Source of the DNA: Aurantiacibacter sp. MUD11 | GTDB taxonomy: Bacteria; Pseudomonadota; Alphaproteobacteria; Sphingomonadales; Sphingomonadaceae | Assembly: GCF_026967575.1 (NCBI RefSeq) | Contig: NZ_CP114054.1 | Coordinates: 310,001-374,000 of the forward strand | Length of the DNA stretch: 64,000 nucleotides | Reading direction: 5' to 3' | Shown here: positions 48,682 through 56,370 of the stretch, piece by piece | How positions within the stretch are numbered: the stretch's first letter is position 1 | How the letters are laid out: every line of letters begins with the position of its first letter | The notes under the pieces: generated by a model | Databases searched by the model: none | What the model was told of the DNA's origin: nothing | The model's input: only the letters and a program-made list of their open reading frames with translations | Translations under genes and position numbers: made by a program

Positions 48682-49313
48682 CCGCCCTCACCTGTCAGCG
48701 GCGCCATCGCGCGCATGATCCTCTCGTGCACCTCGCTGGGCGTGCCTTCGGCGGAGATGGCGACGAAGCGTTCGGGATCGCTCGCGGCCAGCGTGCGGAA
48801 GCGTTCGGCGACACCTGCGTGATAGGCGGCAGACCGGCCACCGATGCGATCCGAATTGTCGCCATCGCGTTCCGCCAGGCGCTGTGCCACCTCCTCGCTG
48901 TCGGCCTGCAGCAGGAATGTCAGGTCCGGCATCAGCCCCCACGAACCGATATTGTGCAGCGCCATGATGGCATCGTCGAACAGGTCATCCCCGCCGCCCT
49001 GGTAGGCGCGTGACGAATCGACGAAGCGATCGCACACCACCCAGGCGCCGCGATCGAGCGCCGGAGCGATGGTCTTCTCGACATGGTCCGCGCGTGCGGC
49101 GGCGAACAGCAGTGCTTCGGTGCGGCCGCCGATTTCAAGTTCGCTGTCGAGCAGGAGCTTGCGGATAGCCTCCGCTCCGGGCGTGCCGCCTGGTTCGCGC
49201 GTCAGCACAACCTCGATGCCACGGGCGCGCAAGGCATCGGCCAGCATGGCGGCCTGGGTCGACTTGCCCACACCTTCCCCACCTTCAAGGCTGATGAAAC
49301 GCCCGCTGCTCAC
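48678..49313 (-). CDS. tmk: Thymidylate kinase
   Basis: A 211-residue dTMP kinase. P-loop EGGEGVGKSTQAAML, TREPGGTPGAEAIR, DRFVDSSRAYQGGG and the lid region AERDGDNSDRIGGRS. I prefer the GTG start at 49313, because it forms the 4-base GTGA overlap with the dacA stop seen at most joints of this operon and leaves the standard N-terminus; an ATG at 49331 adds six residues inside dacA. Confidence 0.95.
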   Translation of the reverse strand: MSSGRFISLEGGEGVGKSTQAAMLADALRARGIEVVLTREPGGTPGAEAIRKLLLDSELEIGGRTEALLFAAARADHVEKTIAPALDRGAWVVCDRFVDSSRAYQGGGDDLFDDAIMALHNIGSWGLMPDLTFLLQADSEEVAQRLAERDGDNSDRIGGRSAAYHAGVAERFRTLAASDPERFVAISAEGTPSEVHERIMRAMAPLTGEGG

Positions 49314-50476
49314 GCCGTCCACTTCCTCCATGCATTGGCAATCCGTTGCAGGACATTGGCCTGCGGCACCGACTGGGCCGCTTCAAGCGGCACTTCCATG
49401 GCTATCTCGCCATCGACGCTGAGGCGCAAGCGGGCAATCCGGTCACCTTCCATGATCGGCGCCTGGATCGGACCGCGATAGACGACTTCCATCGTCCAGT
49501 TGGCTTGCTCCTGCGCCTCTCGCGGGATTGCCGCCGTGACATTGTGCGGTGTGCGAAGCGGCACCTGCGGCGCGGCACCGTCCTGTACTTGCGCGCTGCC
49601 GACCTCGAAGCCGCCGGGCACCACGGTGCGCTGTTCGAACTCGTCGAACCCCCATTCCAGCAAGGCCCGCGCGGTCCGGTCACGCAGCGGTCCGTCAGGC
49701 GCCCCCGCCAGGACCATGACCAGTCGCCTGCCCTCTCGCTCTGCCGAGCCCAGGAAGGTGAAGCCGGCCTCGCGCGTGTAACCGGTCTTCATGCCGTCAG
49801 CGCCGTTCACCCGGCCGGTGACCGGATCGTGATTGGCCTGCGTGATGTCGCCCCAGCGCAGGGTACGATGACCAAAATAGCGACGGTAGAGAATCGGGTA
49901 ATCCTGCGTGATAGCCCGCGCGAGGGTCACCAGGTCTTCTGCCGTGGTGTAGGTCTGCCCGCCGTCGGGATAGCCATTGGCAGAGCCGAAATGCGTGTTG
50001 CGCATGCCCAGTTCGCGCGCATTCGCGTTCATCAGGTCCAGCCATGCCTCCAGCGAACCGGTGGCAGCCACGGCCAGTGCCACGCTCGCGTCATTGCCGG
50101 ATACGGTGGTGATGCCCAGCAGCAGCTGGCCGATGGTCGGCTGATCCCCCGCCCGCAGGAACATGTTGGAGCCTTCGTTGTACCAGGCTTCCTCCAGCTC
50201 TTCCGAATAGGCGAAAGTCATGCCGGGGTGCAGTTCGCCATCCTCGATCAACTTGAAGGCGGTGTAGGCGGTCATCACCTTGGTGACCGAAGCGGGCACA
50301 AAGCGGCGTTCCGCCTCGCGCGAGAACAGCGTCTGCCCGGTCGACAGGTCGACCAGCAGCCCGACCGGTATTTCCTGCGGCACCGGAGCGGGAGACGGGG
50401 CGGAATTGGCAGGAGTGGCGGCCAGGCCAAGCGCTGCTGCCGCGATTGCCAGTCCTCTCAGATAACGCACACGCAC
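49310..50476 (-). CDS. dacA: D-alanyl-D-alanine carboxypeptidase (PBP5-like)
   Basis: A 388-residue periplasmic DD-carboxypeptidase. A signal peptide (GLAIAAAALGLAATPANSA) is followed by the SxxK motif SVTK (PASVTKVMTAY), SGN (VSGNDASVALA) and KTG (DGMKTGYT), and a C-terminal beta domain ending in a short amphipathic tail (VLQRIANAWRKWTA) that holds it to the membrane. It trims pentapeptide stems. The start is GTG at 50476, with a second GTG two codons later. Confidence 0.95.
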   Translation of the reverse strand: MRVRYLRGLAIAAAALGLAATPANSAPSPAPVPQEIPVGLLVDLSTGQTLFSREAERRFVPASVTKVMTAYTAFKLIEDGELHPGMTFAYSEELEEAWYNEGSNMFLRAGDQPTIGQLLLGITTVSGNDASVALAVAATGSLEAWLDLMNANARELGMRNTHFGSANGYPDGGQTYTTAEDLVTLARAITQDYPILYRRYFGHRTLRWGDITQANHDPVTGRVNGADGMKTGYTREAGFTFLGSAEREGRRLVMVLAGAPDGPLRDRTARALLEWGFDEFEQRTVVPGGFEVGSAQVQDGAAPQVPLRTPHNVTAAIPREAQEQANWTMEVVYRGPIQAPIMEGDRIARLRLSVDGEIAMEVPLEAAQSVPQANVLQRIANAWRKWTA

Positions 50477-50507
50477 TCCACCACACGAAAGCGGCGGAGA
50501 TGCAGGC

Positions 50508-51575
50508 TCAGCCGCTGGTCAGGATTCGAGCGTCGGTATAGCCCGCGCGATGGACATTGGCGAGCGACGCCTCGGCTTCTCCACGGGTTGCGAAGGGGCC
50601 GGTTCGAACACGGAAGTAGCGTCCGGCTTGCGATACTTCGCCGCCCAGCACGTTGGCAGCGCTGCGCGCCCGCTCGATGGTGGAAAAGGTCGCGGCCTGA
50701 ACCATGAATCGGCCGTCGGCAGCGGGCTGCGCTTCAGCTTCGACCTCCGCCTCCGCCACTTCCGGTGCGGGTTCGACGGCGGCTTCGGCCACGGTCGCGG
50801 TTTCCACTGGGGCTTCGGCTACGCTGGTTTCCAGCTCCACCGGCGCTGGCACCAGCACTTCGACCGCAGCGACATACTCCGCCGGCCCATCGGCGGACGG
50901 GAGCTCCGCGGCAGGAGCCGGTGTTGCAGTTGAAGCGGCAACCTCGACCGTCTCGATCGGCTGGGGAATTGCCGCGTCGGCGCTCAGCGAGGCCGAGCCG
51001 CTGGCCGGCAAACGGCGGCGCAGAACCGAAACCAGCGACATCGGGGTATCCATGCGCAAGGGCGCGGCATTGCCTGATCGCAGCATGGCGCGCTGCTCCT
51101 CCGGCGGATTGACGCGGCGCAGGCGGACCGGGGTTTCCGCCGTGGCGCCCAGCTGCGCCATGGCTGCCGGCGACAGGGCGACGAGGTGGGTGGAATCCAT
51201 CGGACCGCGGCGTTCCAGCCGCACCAGCACTGTCCGTCCGCTCTCCAGCGAGGTCACTTCGGCATAGCTGGGAACGGGCAGCGTATGATGCGCGCCGGTA
51301 TAACCCATGGTGCCCGTTTCGGCGGTCAGGTAGCCGACCTCGTCATAGTTGAAGACGTCGACCGGCGTGTAGGTGATGCCGTCCACGGTATAGGGCGCGC
51401 CTACGGTGATCGGGTAGTCCGCCTGCGGGCCGTTGGCGGCGGGCGTGGCGGCAACCGAAGCCAGCCCGGCATCGCGCGACGAGCCGCAAGCCGCCAGTGC
51501 AGCGGCAAACGACATGGTTACCGTAAGGCGCGCAAATGCGCGAACTTTCTGGCTATCGGGCAATCTCATCTGCAA
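50508..51575 (-). CDS. SPOR-domain lipoprotein with RlpA-like domain lacking the catalytic residues
   Basis: A 355-residue lipoprotein (lipobox LAAC, Cys30), then an RlpA-like double-psi barrel at about residues 55-150 (MGYTGAHHTLPVPS, RGPMDSTHLVALS), a long Ala/Pro/Glu linker and a C-terminal SPOR domain (GRFMVQAATFS, YFRVRTGPFATRGEAEASL), which binds denuded septal glycan. True RlpA lytic enzymes have NDRGP and DLS; here ERRGP and ALS stand in those places, so activity may be lost. The start overlaps mltB by 23 bases; a second ATG at 51569 is possible. Confidence 0.85.
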   Translation of the reverse strand: MQMRLPDSQKVRAFARLTVTMSFAAALAACGSSRDAGLASVAATPAANGPQADYPITVGAPYTVDGITYTPVDVFNYDEVGYLTAETGTMGYTGAHHTLPVPSYAEVTSLESGRTVLVRLERRGPMDSTHLVALSPAAMAQLGATAETPVRLRRVNPPEEQRAMLRSGNAAPLRMDTPMSLVSVLRRRLPASGSASLSADAAIPQPIETVEVAASTATPAPAAELPSADGPAEYVAAVEVLVPAPVELETSVAEAPVETATVAEAAVEPAPEVAEAEVEAEAQPAADGRFMVQAATFSTIERARSAANVLGGEVSQAGRYFRVRTGPFATRGEAEASLANVHRAGYTDARILTSG

Positions 51576-52587
51576 GCAACCCCACGCTCATCGCGTAATA
51601 GTTCGAGCAGTTATATTCGAGGATAACCTTATAATTCTGCGTTAAGAGGTAGCCCGGCTCGGCCCGGCCATCGGGTTCGAACAGGGCAGCCATAACGTCA
51701 TCGCCGATGGGTGCGCGCGGTTCCACGCCGCGTTCGCGCCACTCGCGGACGGTCAGCCAGCGGCTGTGGCGCTCGTGCACGCGCGGACACACGGGCGATG
51801 TGACGCGGTTCTCGATCCCGGCAAGGTTGGCGGAATTCGGCACGTAGGCGCGTACCGCCCATGGTTCCCCCGTGCGCCATCCGGCATCGCGGAAATAGTT
51901 GGCGATCGAATGCAGTGTGTCGACGTCGCTGGTCCACACGTCGCGGTCGCCATCGCCGTCGCCATCGACGGCCAGCCGGAGGTAGACGCTCGGCAGGAAC
52001 TGGCCGTTGCCGAAGGCTCCTGCCCAACTGCCCGTAAGCTGGTCACGCGGGACACCCTGGTCGACCATCTTGAGCACGTCGATCAGTTCGCGTTCGAACA
52101 GCGTGCGGCGGCGCCCATCCCAAGCCAAGGTGGCCAGCGAGCGCGGCAGGTCGAAGCTGCCCATCACCGCGCCATAGGCCGTCTCATGTCCCCAAATGGC
52201 GACGAGTATCTCGGCCGGGACGCCATATTGCCGCTCCACCTCTGCGGCCAATGGACGCACTTCGGCGAGCTTGCGCACTCCGCCGGAGATCCGTGAGGGC
52301 GTATTGTGACGGCGAAGGTAGCTGGACATCCAGGCGAAGCCCGTTGCCGGATTGACCGAGCCACCCGAGGACACGTTGTCGCGGTCCAGTTCCAGCACGC
52401 GCGAGTGCGGCGTGAGACCGGTGAAGACCCTGTCGATGGTCGCCTGGCTGACGCCCTCCCCCCGCGCCTTTTGCGCGACGGTGGCGAGATACTCGTCGAA
52501 AGGCTCCTCCTGCGCGGTAGCAGGAGTGACTGTCAGCACGATCGCGGCGGCAAGAGCGCCGATGCGGCGCAGTCTGGGAAACATCAT
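51553..52587 (-). CDS. mltB: Lytic murein transglycosylase (MltB type)
   Basis: A 344-residue periplasmic lytic transglycosylase with a signal peptide (ALAAAIVLTVTPATAQ). The MltB/GH103 catalytic stretch is VPAEILVAIWGHETAYG with the catalytic Glu in GHET, then FGNGQFLPSVYLRLAVDGDGDG, and near the C-terminus QNYKVILEYNCSNYYAMSVGLLAD. It cleaves glycan strands to 1,6-anhydro ends. The start codons ATGATG directly abut a 12-bp hairpin, with no free ribosome site visible. Confidence 0.93.
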   Translation of the reverse strand: MMFPRLRRIGALAAAIVLTVTPATAQEEPFDEYLATVAQKARGEGVSQATIDRVFTGLTPHSRVLELDRDNVSSGGSVNPATGFAWMSSYLRRHNTPSRISGGVRKLAEVRPLAAEVERQYGVPAEILVAIWGHETAYGAVMGSFDLPRSLATLAWDGRRRTLFERELIDVLKMVDQGVPRDQLTGSWAGAFGNGQFLPSVYLRLAVDGDGDGDRDVWTSDVDTLHSIANYFRDAGWRTGEPWAVRAYVPNSANLAGIENRVTSPVCPRVHERHSRWLTVREWRERGVEPRAPIGDDVMAALFEPDGRAEPGYLLTQNYKVILEYNCSNYYAMSVGLLADEIAR

Positions 52588-52616
52588 GGCAGGCAGCCTA
52601 ATGCAGGCTGCCTGCC
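52588..52616 (-). promoter_or_regulatory. 12-bp perfect hairpin immediately before mltB
   Basis: The arms GGCAGGCAGCCT and AGGCTGCCTGCC pair over 12 bases with an AATGC loop. The stem ends at the base before the mltB start codon, and any Shine-Dalgarno sequence would lie within it. No T-run follows, so a terminator is unlikely; sequestration of the ribosome site or mRNA processing is more plausible. Confidence 0.6.
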
Positions 52617-52666
52617 GATGGAATCCCCGGAAATGCGCAATGCGGCCAAGTGCCGCTGGCGTACGC

Positions 52667-53536
52667 CTATTCGTCGAGCGGGGCGTAAGGCGGCTGCATG
52701 TTCGGGTTGCGCTCCAGCATTTCGGAGAACGGCCCGAAGCCGCAATTCTCTTCCTCGCAATAGGTTACCGTGTGCACGTAACGGAGCTTGCCATTCTCGA
52801 CCCGGAACGTGTGGCTGTCGGGACGGCGGTTCTCACCGAATTCGAGGAAGACGTTCACCGCCCCCTTGTCCACGTCGACGACATAGCGACGGTTCACCAG
52901 TTCCACGCCCTCGGGCACGCCGACATTGCAGGTGTCGGTCGGCTCACCGCGACCGGAGTAGATGCCGCCTTCCAGCCGCGCGCAGGGCTCGCCCCATGGC
53001 ACCTCGACCGTGGGATCGTTGAACAGGTCGAGATAGGCGTCGGCAGCAGCGATCAGCTCTTCCCGGCTGGCGCGCTCGCCTTCGGGAATGATGCCCCAGT
53101 CCTCGCGCCGGGCGTATTCATAGGTGGCTTCCGCGTCGAACAGCCAGTCCCCCTCGTCGGTGACGATGTTGTCGAACGGGCCGACGCCGAAAAACCCCTG
53201 ACCAAACTGCGTGGCGGTGACGATGGGGTTTTCCGCATCCTTCATCACGGCTTCGACGAACACCTGGCAGGTGGTCGTGTCGAGCAGTGCCAGATGCCAG
53301 TTCACCTCCCTTGCCGGGCTCAGGAAGCCGCCGAGCGAGGCGCGACCGAAGTTCTCATTGTAGTCGACCCACTCGCCCAGCTGCATGGTCATCATCGTGC
53401 CCTGCTCGATGGCGGCAACCCAGCTGTCGGCCATTTCCTGCAGCTGGTCGCGCGTGCAGGCGCCTTGGGCGAATGCAGGCGTGGCGGTAGTCATGGCAGC
53501 GGTTGCGGCAAGCAAGGCGCAAATCTTGCGGGTCAT
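52667..53536 (-). CDS. Secreted protein of unknown function
   Basis: A 289-residue protein with a signal peptide (ICALLAATAAMTTATPAFAQ). The mature part begins CTRDQLQEMADSWVAAIEQG, followed by WVDYNENFGRASLGGFLSP, an NTF2-like outline also seen in DUF8021 proteins, to which I would assign it with low confidence. Several cysteines (CTRD, TCQVF, EPCARLE, DTCNVG, YCEEENCG) could pair as disulfides in the periplasm. The function is unknown. It stands alone after a 169-base gap and ends 51 bases before the mltB hairpin. Confidence 0.75.
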   Translation of the reverse strand: MTRKICALLAATAAMTTATPAFAQGACTRDQLQEMADSWVAAIEQGTMMTMQLGEWVDYNENFGRASLGGFLSPAREVNWHLALLDTTTCQVFVEAVMKDAENPIVTATQFGQGFFGVGPFDNIVTDEGDWLFDAEATYEYARREDWGIIPEGERASREELIAAADAYLDLFNDPTVEVPWGEPCARLEGGIYSGRGEPTDTCNVGVPEGVELVNRRYVVDVDKGAVNVFLEFGENRRPDSHTFRVENGKLRYVHTVTYCEEENCGFGPFSEMLERNPNMQPPYAPLDE

Positions 53537-53705
53537 TGTCTGTCGGTCCTCTCTCTTGTCCCGTGGCCGTTACGCGGCCCATCGTTGACTTTGTACAATT
53601 CCTAGCGCGCCGTTTAACGGCTGTCACGAGGGGGAATGGAGAGGCCGCGACCAATCTGTGCGAGGTTTTCCTCGCGATTGACGGAGCAGGTACAGGCACC
53701 GCAAG
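53537..53705. other. Gap between secreted protein and HPt-like gene
   Basis: A 169-base intergenic stretch upstream of the secreted-protein gene, both neighbours being on the minus strand. It contains GCCGTT-T-AACGGC, a perfect 6-bp inverted repeat with one-base centre at 53609-53621, which may be an operator. No clear promoter consensus is seen. Confidence 0.45.
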
Positions 53706-54074
53706 CTAATCGGGGTTCGTCGGCTGCAGGTTCGCCTCGATCCATGCCTTCGTTTCGGCAACGATCCCCTGCAATTCCCATATCTCGTTTCGGCCAGCTG
53801 TGTCCGGTGCGGCCTCGATGACAGCAGCAATCGCTTCCAGTCTGGAGGCCCCTACAACAGCAGCTGCCCCCTTCAGCGAACGCGCCTCTGCGCAAGCCGC
53901 TCCGTGGTCGCCTGACTCGATGAACCCTGCGATCCTGCCAGCCTGGGTTGTGCTGCTTTGGGCAAATCTACGCATGATGGCGCTCAGAGCTTTTGCACCA
54001 ACCGAGTCCATCATGCGCTCCAGCTCACCCTGTTCGATCAGGTCCAGATGGGCAAACGAAATGGGTTGTGTCAT
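53706..54074 (-). CDS. HPt-like protein lacking the phospho-accepting histidine
   Basis: A 122-residue all-helical protein with the histidine phosphotransfer fold: an N-terminal helix, then FIESGDHGAACAEARSLKGAAAVVGASRLEAI in outline. In working HPt domains the corresponding stretch is AHSLKGAA; here residue 65 is Arg (codon CGT, bases 53880-53882, one transition from CAT), so no phosphotransfer is expected. It is divergent from a hybrid histidine kinase, the natural partner, by 76 bases. It could be a decoy binding protein or a decaying gene. Confidence 0.8.
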   Translation of the reverse strand: MTQPISFAHLDLIEQGELERMMDSVGAKALSAIMRRFAQSSTTQAGRIAGFIESGDHGAACAEARSLKGAAAVVGASRLEAIAAVIEAAPDTAGRNEIWELQGIVAETKAWIEANLQPTNPD

Positions 54075-54150
54075 GCAACGAACATGGACCGGGTGGGCGC
54101 GAATGGCAACGTTCCCAATCGCCCGCGAATGAATTCAGGGAGTTCATCGA

Positions 54151-56229
54151 TTGTCCACCGTGGTCTACCCCGTACTGGCCTTCTTGGCAGGGGGAATCGC
54201 AGTCACTTTCGCGCGCTTCATGTGGGGGCGATGGCAGGCTGATTCGCCCGCCGGCCTTGCCATTGCAGCGGATCGTCGTGCGAAATTCGACGGGTTCCCG
54301 GATGACCCGGGCGTCATGCGGGTGATCATCGGTTCCGACAGGGTGCGCCGGTATGTGTCCCCGGCCTGTAAGCAAATCCTCGGGTTCGACGTCGAAGAGA
54401 TGGTCGGCCAGTCGCCGCTGGCCGGCATTCATCCGGATGATCGGGCGCACACGCTGGAAGTGAGCGAGAGCCTGCTGCGCGGTGCCAAGGCGCGGATTGC
54501 CCGGTACCGGCACCTGCACAAGGATGGCCACTACGTTTGGCTCGAAGCGAACTTCCGGACGATTACCGATAGCGAGACGGGCCTGGTGAAGGAATTCGTC
54601 GGCACCGTGCGCGACATCTCCGACCGAACCAACGACGAACTGCGGTCCGAAGAAGAGCGCGCACGCCTGCGCGAAAGCACTCGCCTGCTGCAGATGGCGG
54701 AAGCCATGGCGAATGTCGGCCACTGGAAGGTGGACCTGGTCAGCGGCAGCCTGTTCTGGTCACATGAGGTGTACAAGATTCACGGCGTACCGGCCAACTT
54801 CATTCCCAGTCTCGAGAAGGCGGTCGAATTCTACCACCCCGAGGATCGCGAAATCGTGCAGAGGGCGCTCGAACGCGCCATCGACCAGATGGAAGACTTC
54901 TCGTTCCAGGCTCGTATCGTCCGGCCGGACGGCACCCTTCGCCATGTCGTTTCGGTGGGGCAGTGTGAGGAATCGGTTGCGGGAGAGGTCGTTGGCGTCG
55001 TCGGAGTGTTCAAGGACATCACCGACACCTTCGCGGCGGCACGGGAACTGCAGGAAGCGCGCGACAAGGCCGAGGCTGCGGTCGCGGCGAAAAGCGCCTT
55101 TCTGGCGAATATGAGCCACGAGATCCGTACGCCGATGAACAGCGTTATCCGGTTTGCCGAATTGCTGGCGAATTCCGGGCTGAACCGTGATCAGCAGGGG
55201 CAGGCGCGGCAGATCATCGAGTCCAGCCACAGCATGATGCCGCTGCTCAACGACTTGCTGGACTTCTCCAAGGTGGAAGCCGGACGGCTGGAACTGCGGG
55301 AGAAGGCGACCGACCTGCCCCACTTGTTGCGCGGCTCGCGTGCACTGGTCGAACCGGATGCAGAGGCAAAGGGTGTCCGCTGCGAGCTGGTCGTGGCCTC
55401 GGATGTCCCGCGCTGGATAAGGGCGGACAAGCTGCGTCTGCGGCAGATCATTCTCAACCTGCTGAGCAATGCCGTGAAATTTACCGACAGCGGCACGGTT
55501 ACCCTCGTCGCCGAAGTCGCCGAGGGGGTGGATGGCCCGCTGTTGAACCTGGCCGTCAGGGACACCGGCATCGGCATCGCTGGCGGGAAGCTCGACGCTA
55601 TCTTTGGTCACTTCGAACAGGCTACCCCCGACATCCACGGGCGATTTGGCGGCACCGGCCTCGGGCTTGCCATCTCGCGTGAGCTTGCGCTGCTGATGGG
55701 CGGCACCTTGACCGTGGAAAGCGAGCTGCAGGAAGGTTCCTGCTTCACGCTTTCCGTCCCCTTGGTCACGACCAGCGCCTCTGCCGCGGCGCGCGACGAG
55801 GGAACCCAGCTGACGCCGCTCGTCCAGGGTGCGCGGGTGCTGGTGGCGGAAGACAACGACGTCAACCAGCTGCTGATGACGGCCATGCTCGACAAGCTCG
55901 GGGTCGAGCATGGCATTGCCGGCAACGGTGCTGCGGCGGTTGAGCAGGTCAGGTCGGCAGAGGGTGCCGGCAAGCCCTACGATCTCGTGCTGATGGATAT
56001 CCAGATGCCCGAAGTCGACGGTTACGAAGCGACGCGGCTACTGCGCGGAAGCGGGTTCGACTTGCACAGGTTGCCGATTGTCGCCCTCACCGCCAATGCC
56101 TTTCCCGAGGACCGGGAACGGGTGCTGGATGCGGGAATGCAGGACCACCTGGCAAAGCCGATTTCGCTGCAGGCGCTGGCCGGCGTGATCGCCAAATTCG
56201 CCGGCAGCAAGGAAACCGTCTGGCCCTGA
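54151..56229 (+). CDS. Hybrid sensor histidine kinase with two PAS domains and receiver
   Basis: A 692-residue kinase: one N-terminal membrane helix (residues 5-24), a PAS domain (55-155, with TVRDISDR end), a second PAS (180-295, VVGVFKDITDTF), a short coiled coil, the HisKA box NMSHEIRTPMN with His323, the ATPase domain (N box NLLSNAVKF, DTGIGI, GGTGLGLAIS) and a C-terminal receiver with Asp616 (YDLVLMDIQMPE). There is no internal HPt domain. The start is TTG at 54151, with AGGGAG 8 bases upstream; this is unusual but best supported. The ligand is unknown. Confidence 0.93.
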   Translation: MSTVVYPVLAFLAGGIAVTFARFMWGRWQADSPAGLAIAADRRAKFDGFPDDPGVMRVIIGSDRVRRYVSPACKQILGFDVEEMVGQSPLAGIHPDDRAHTLEVSESLLRGAKARIARYRHLHKDGHYVWLEANFRTITDSETGLVKEFVGTVRDISDRTNDELRSEEERARLRESTRLLQMAEAMANVGHWKVDLVSGSLFWSHEVYKIHGVPANFIPSLEKAVEFYHPEDREIVQRALERAIDQMEDFSFQARIVRPDGTLRHVVSVGQCEESVAGEVVGVVGVFKDITDTFAAARELQEARDKAEAAVAAKSAFLANMSHEIRTPMNSVIRFAELLANSGLNRDQQGQARQIIESSHSMMPLLNDLLDFSKVEAGRLELREKATDLPHLLRGSRALVEPDAEAKGVRCELVVASDVPRWIRADKLRLRQIILNLLSNAVKFTDSGTVTLVAEVAEGVDGPLLNLAVRDTGIGIAGGKLDAIFGHFEQATPDIHGRFGGTGLGLAISRELALLMGGTLTVESELQEGSCFTLSVPLVTTSASAAARDEGTQLTPLVQGARVLVAEDNDVNQLLMTAMLDKLGVEHGIAGNGAAAVEQVRSAEGAGKPYDLVLMDIQMPEVDGYEATRLLRGSGFDLHRLPIVALTANAFPEDRERVLDAGMQDHLAKPISLQALAGVIAKFAGSKETVWP

Positions 56230-56232
56230 AGC

Positions 56233-56322
56233 TGGCGGATGGGGTGGGATTCGAACCCACGAAGGGCTTGCACCCTTGCCGGTTTTCAAGACCGGTGCAT
56301 TCAACCGCTCTGCCACCCATCC
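56233..56322 (-). tRNA. tRNA-Ser (TGA anticodon)
   Basis: A 90-base tRNA on the minus strand with a long variable arm, the GGATGGG/CCCATCC acceptor stem, anticodon loop CTTGAAA (TGA, reading UCA and UCG) and an encoded 3' CCA. It converges on the kinase gene with a 3-base gap. Confidence 0.97.
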
Positions 56323-56370
56323 GACCGAGCGCGTGCCAGCTAGCCGCAAAGCCGCGCCTTGTCACGCGGC

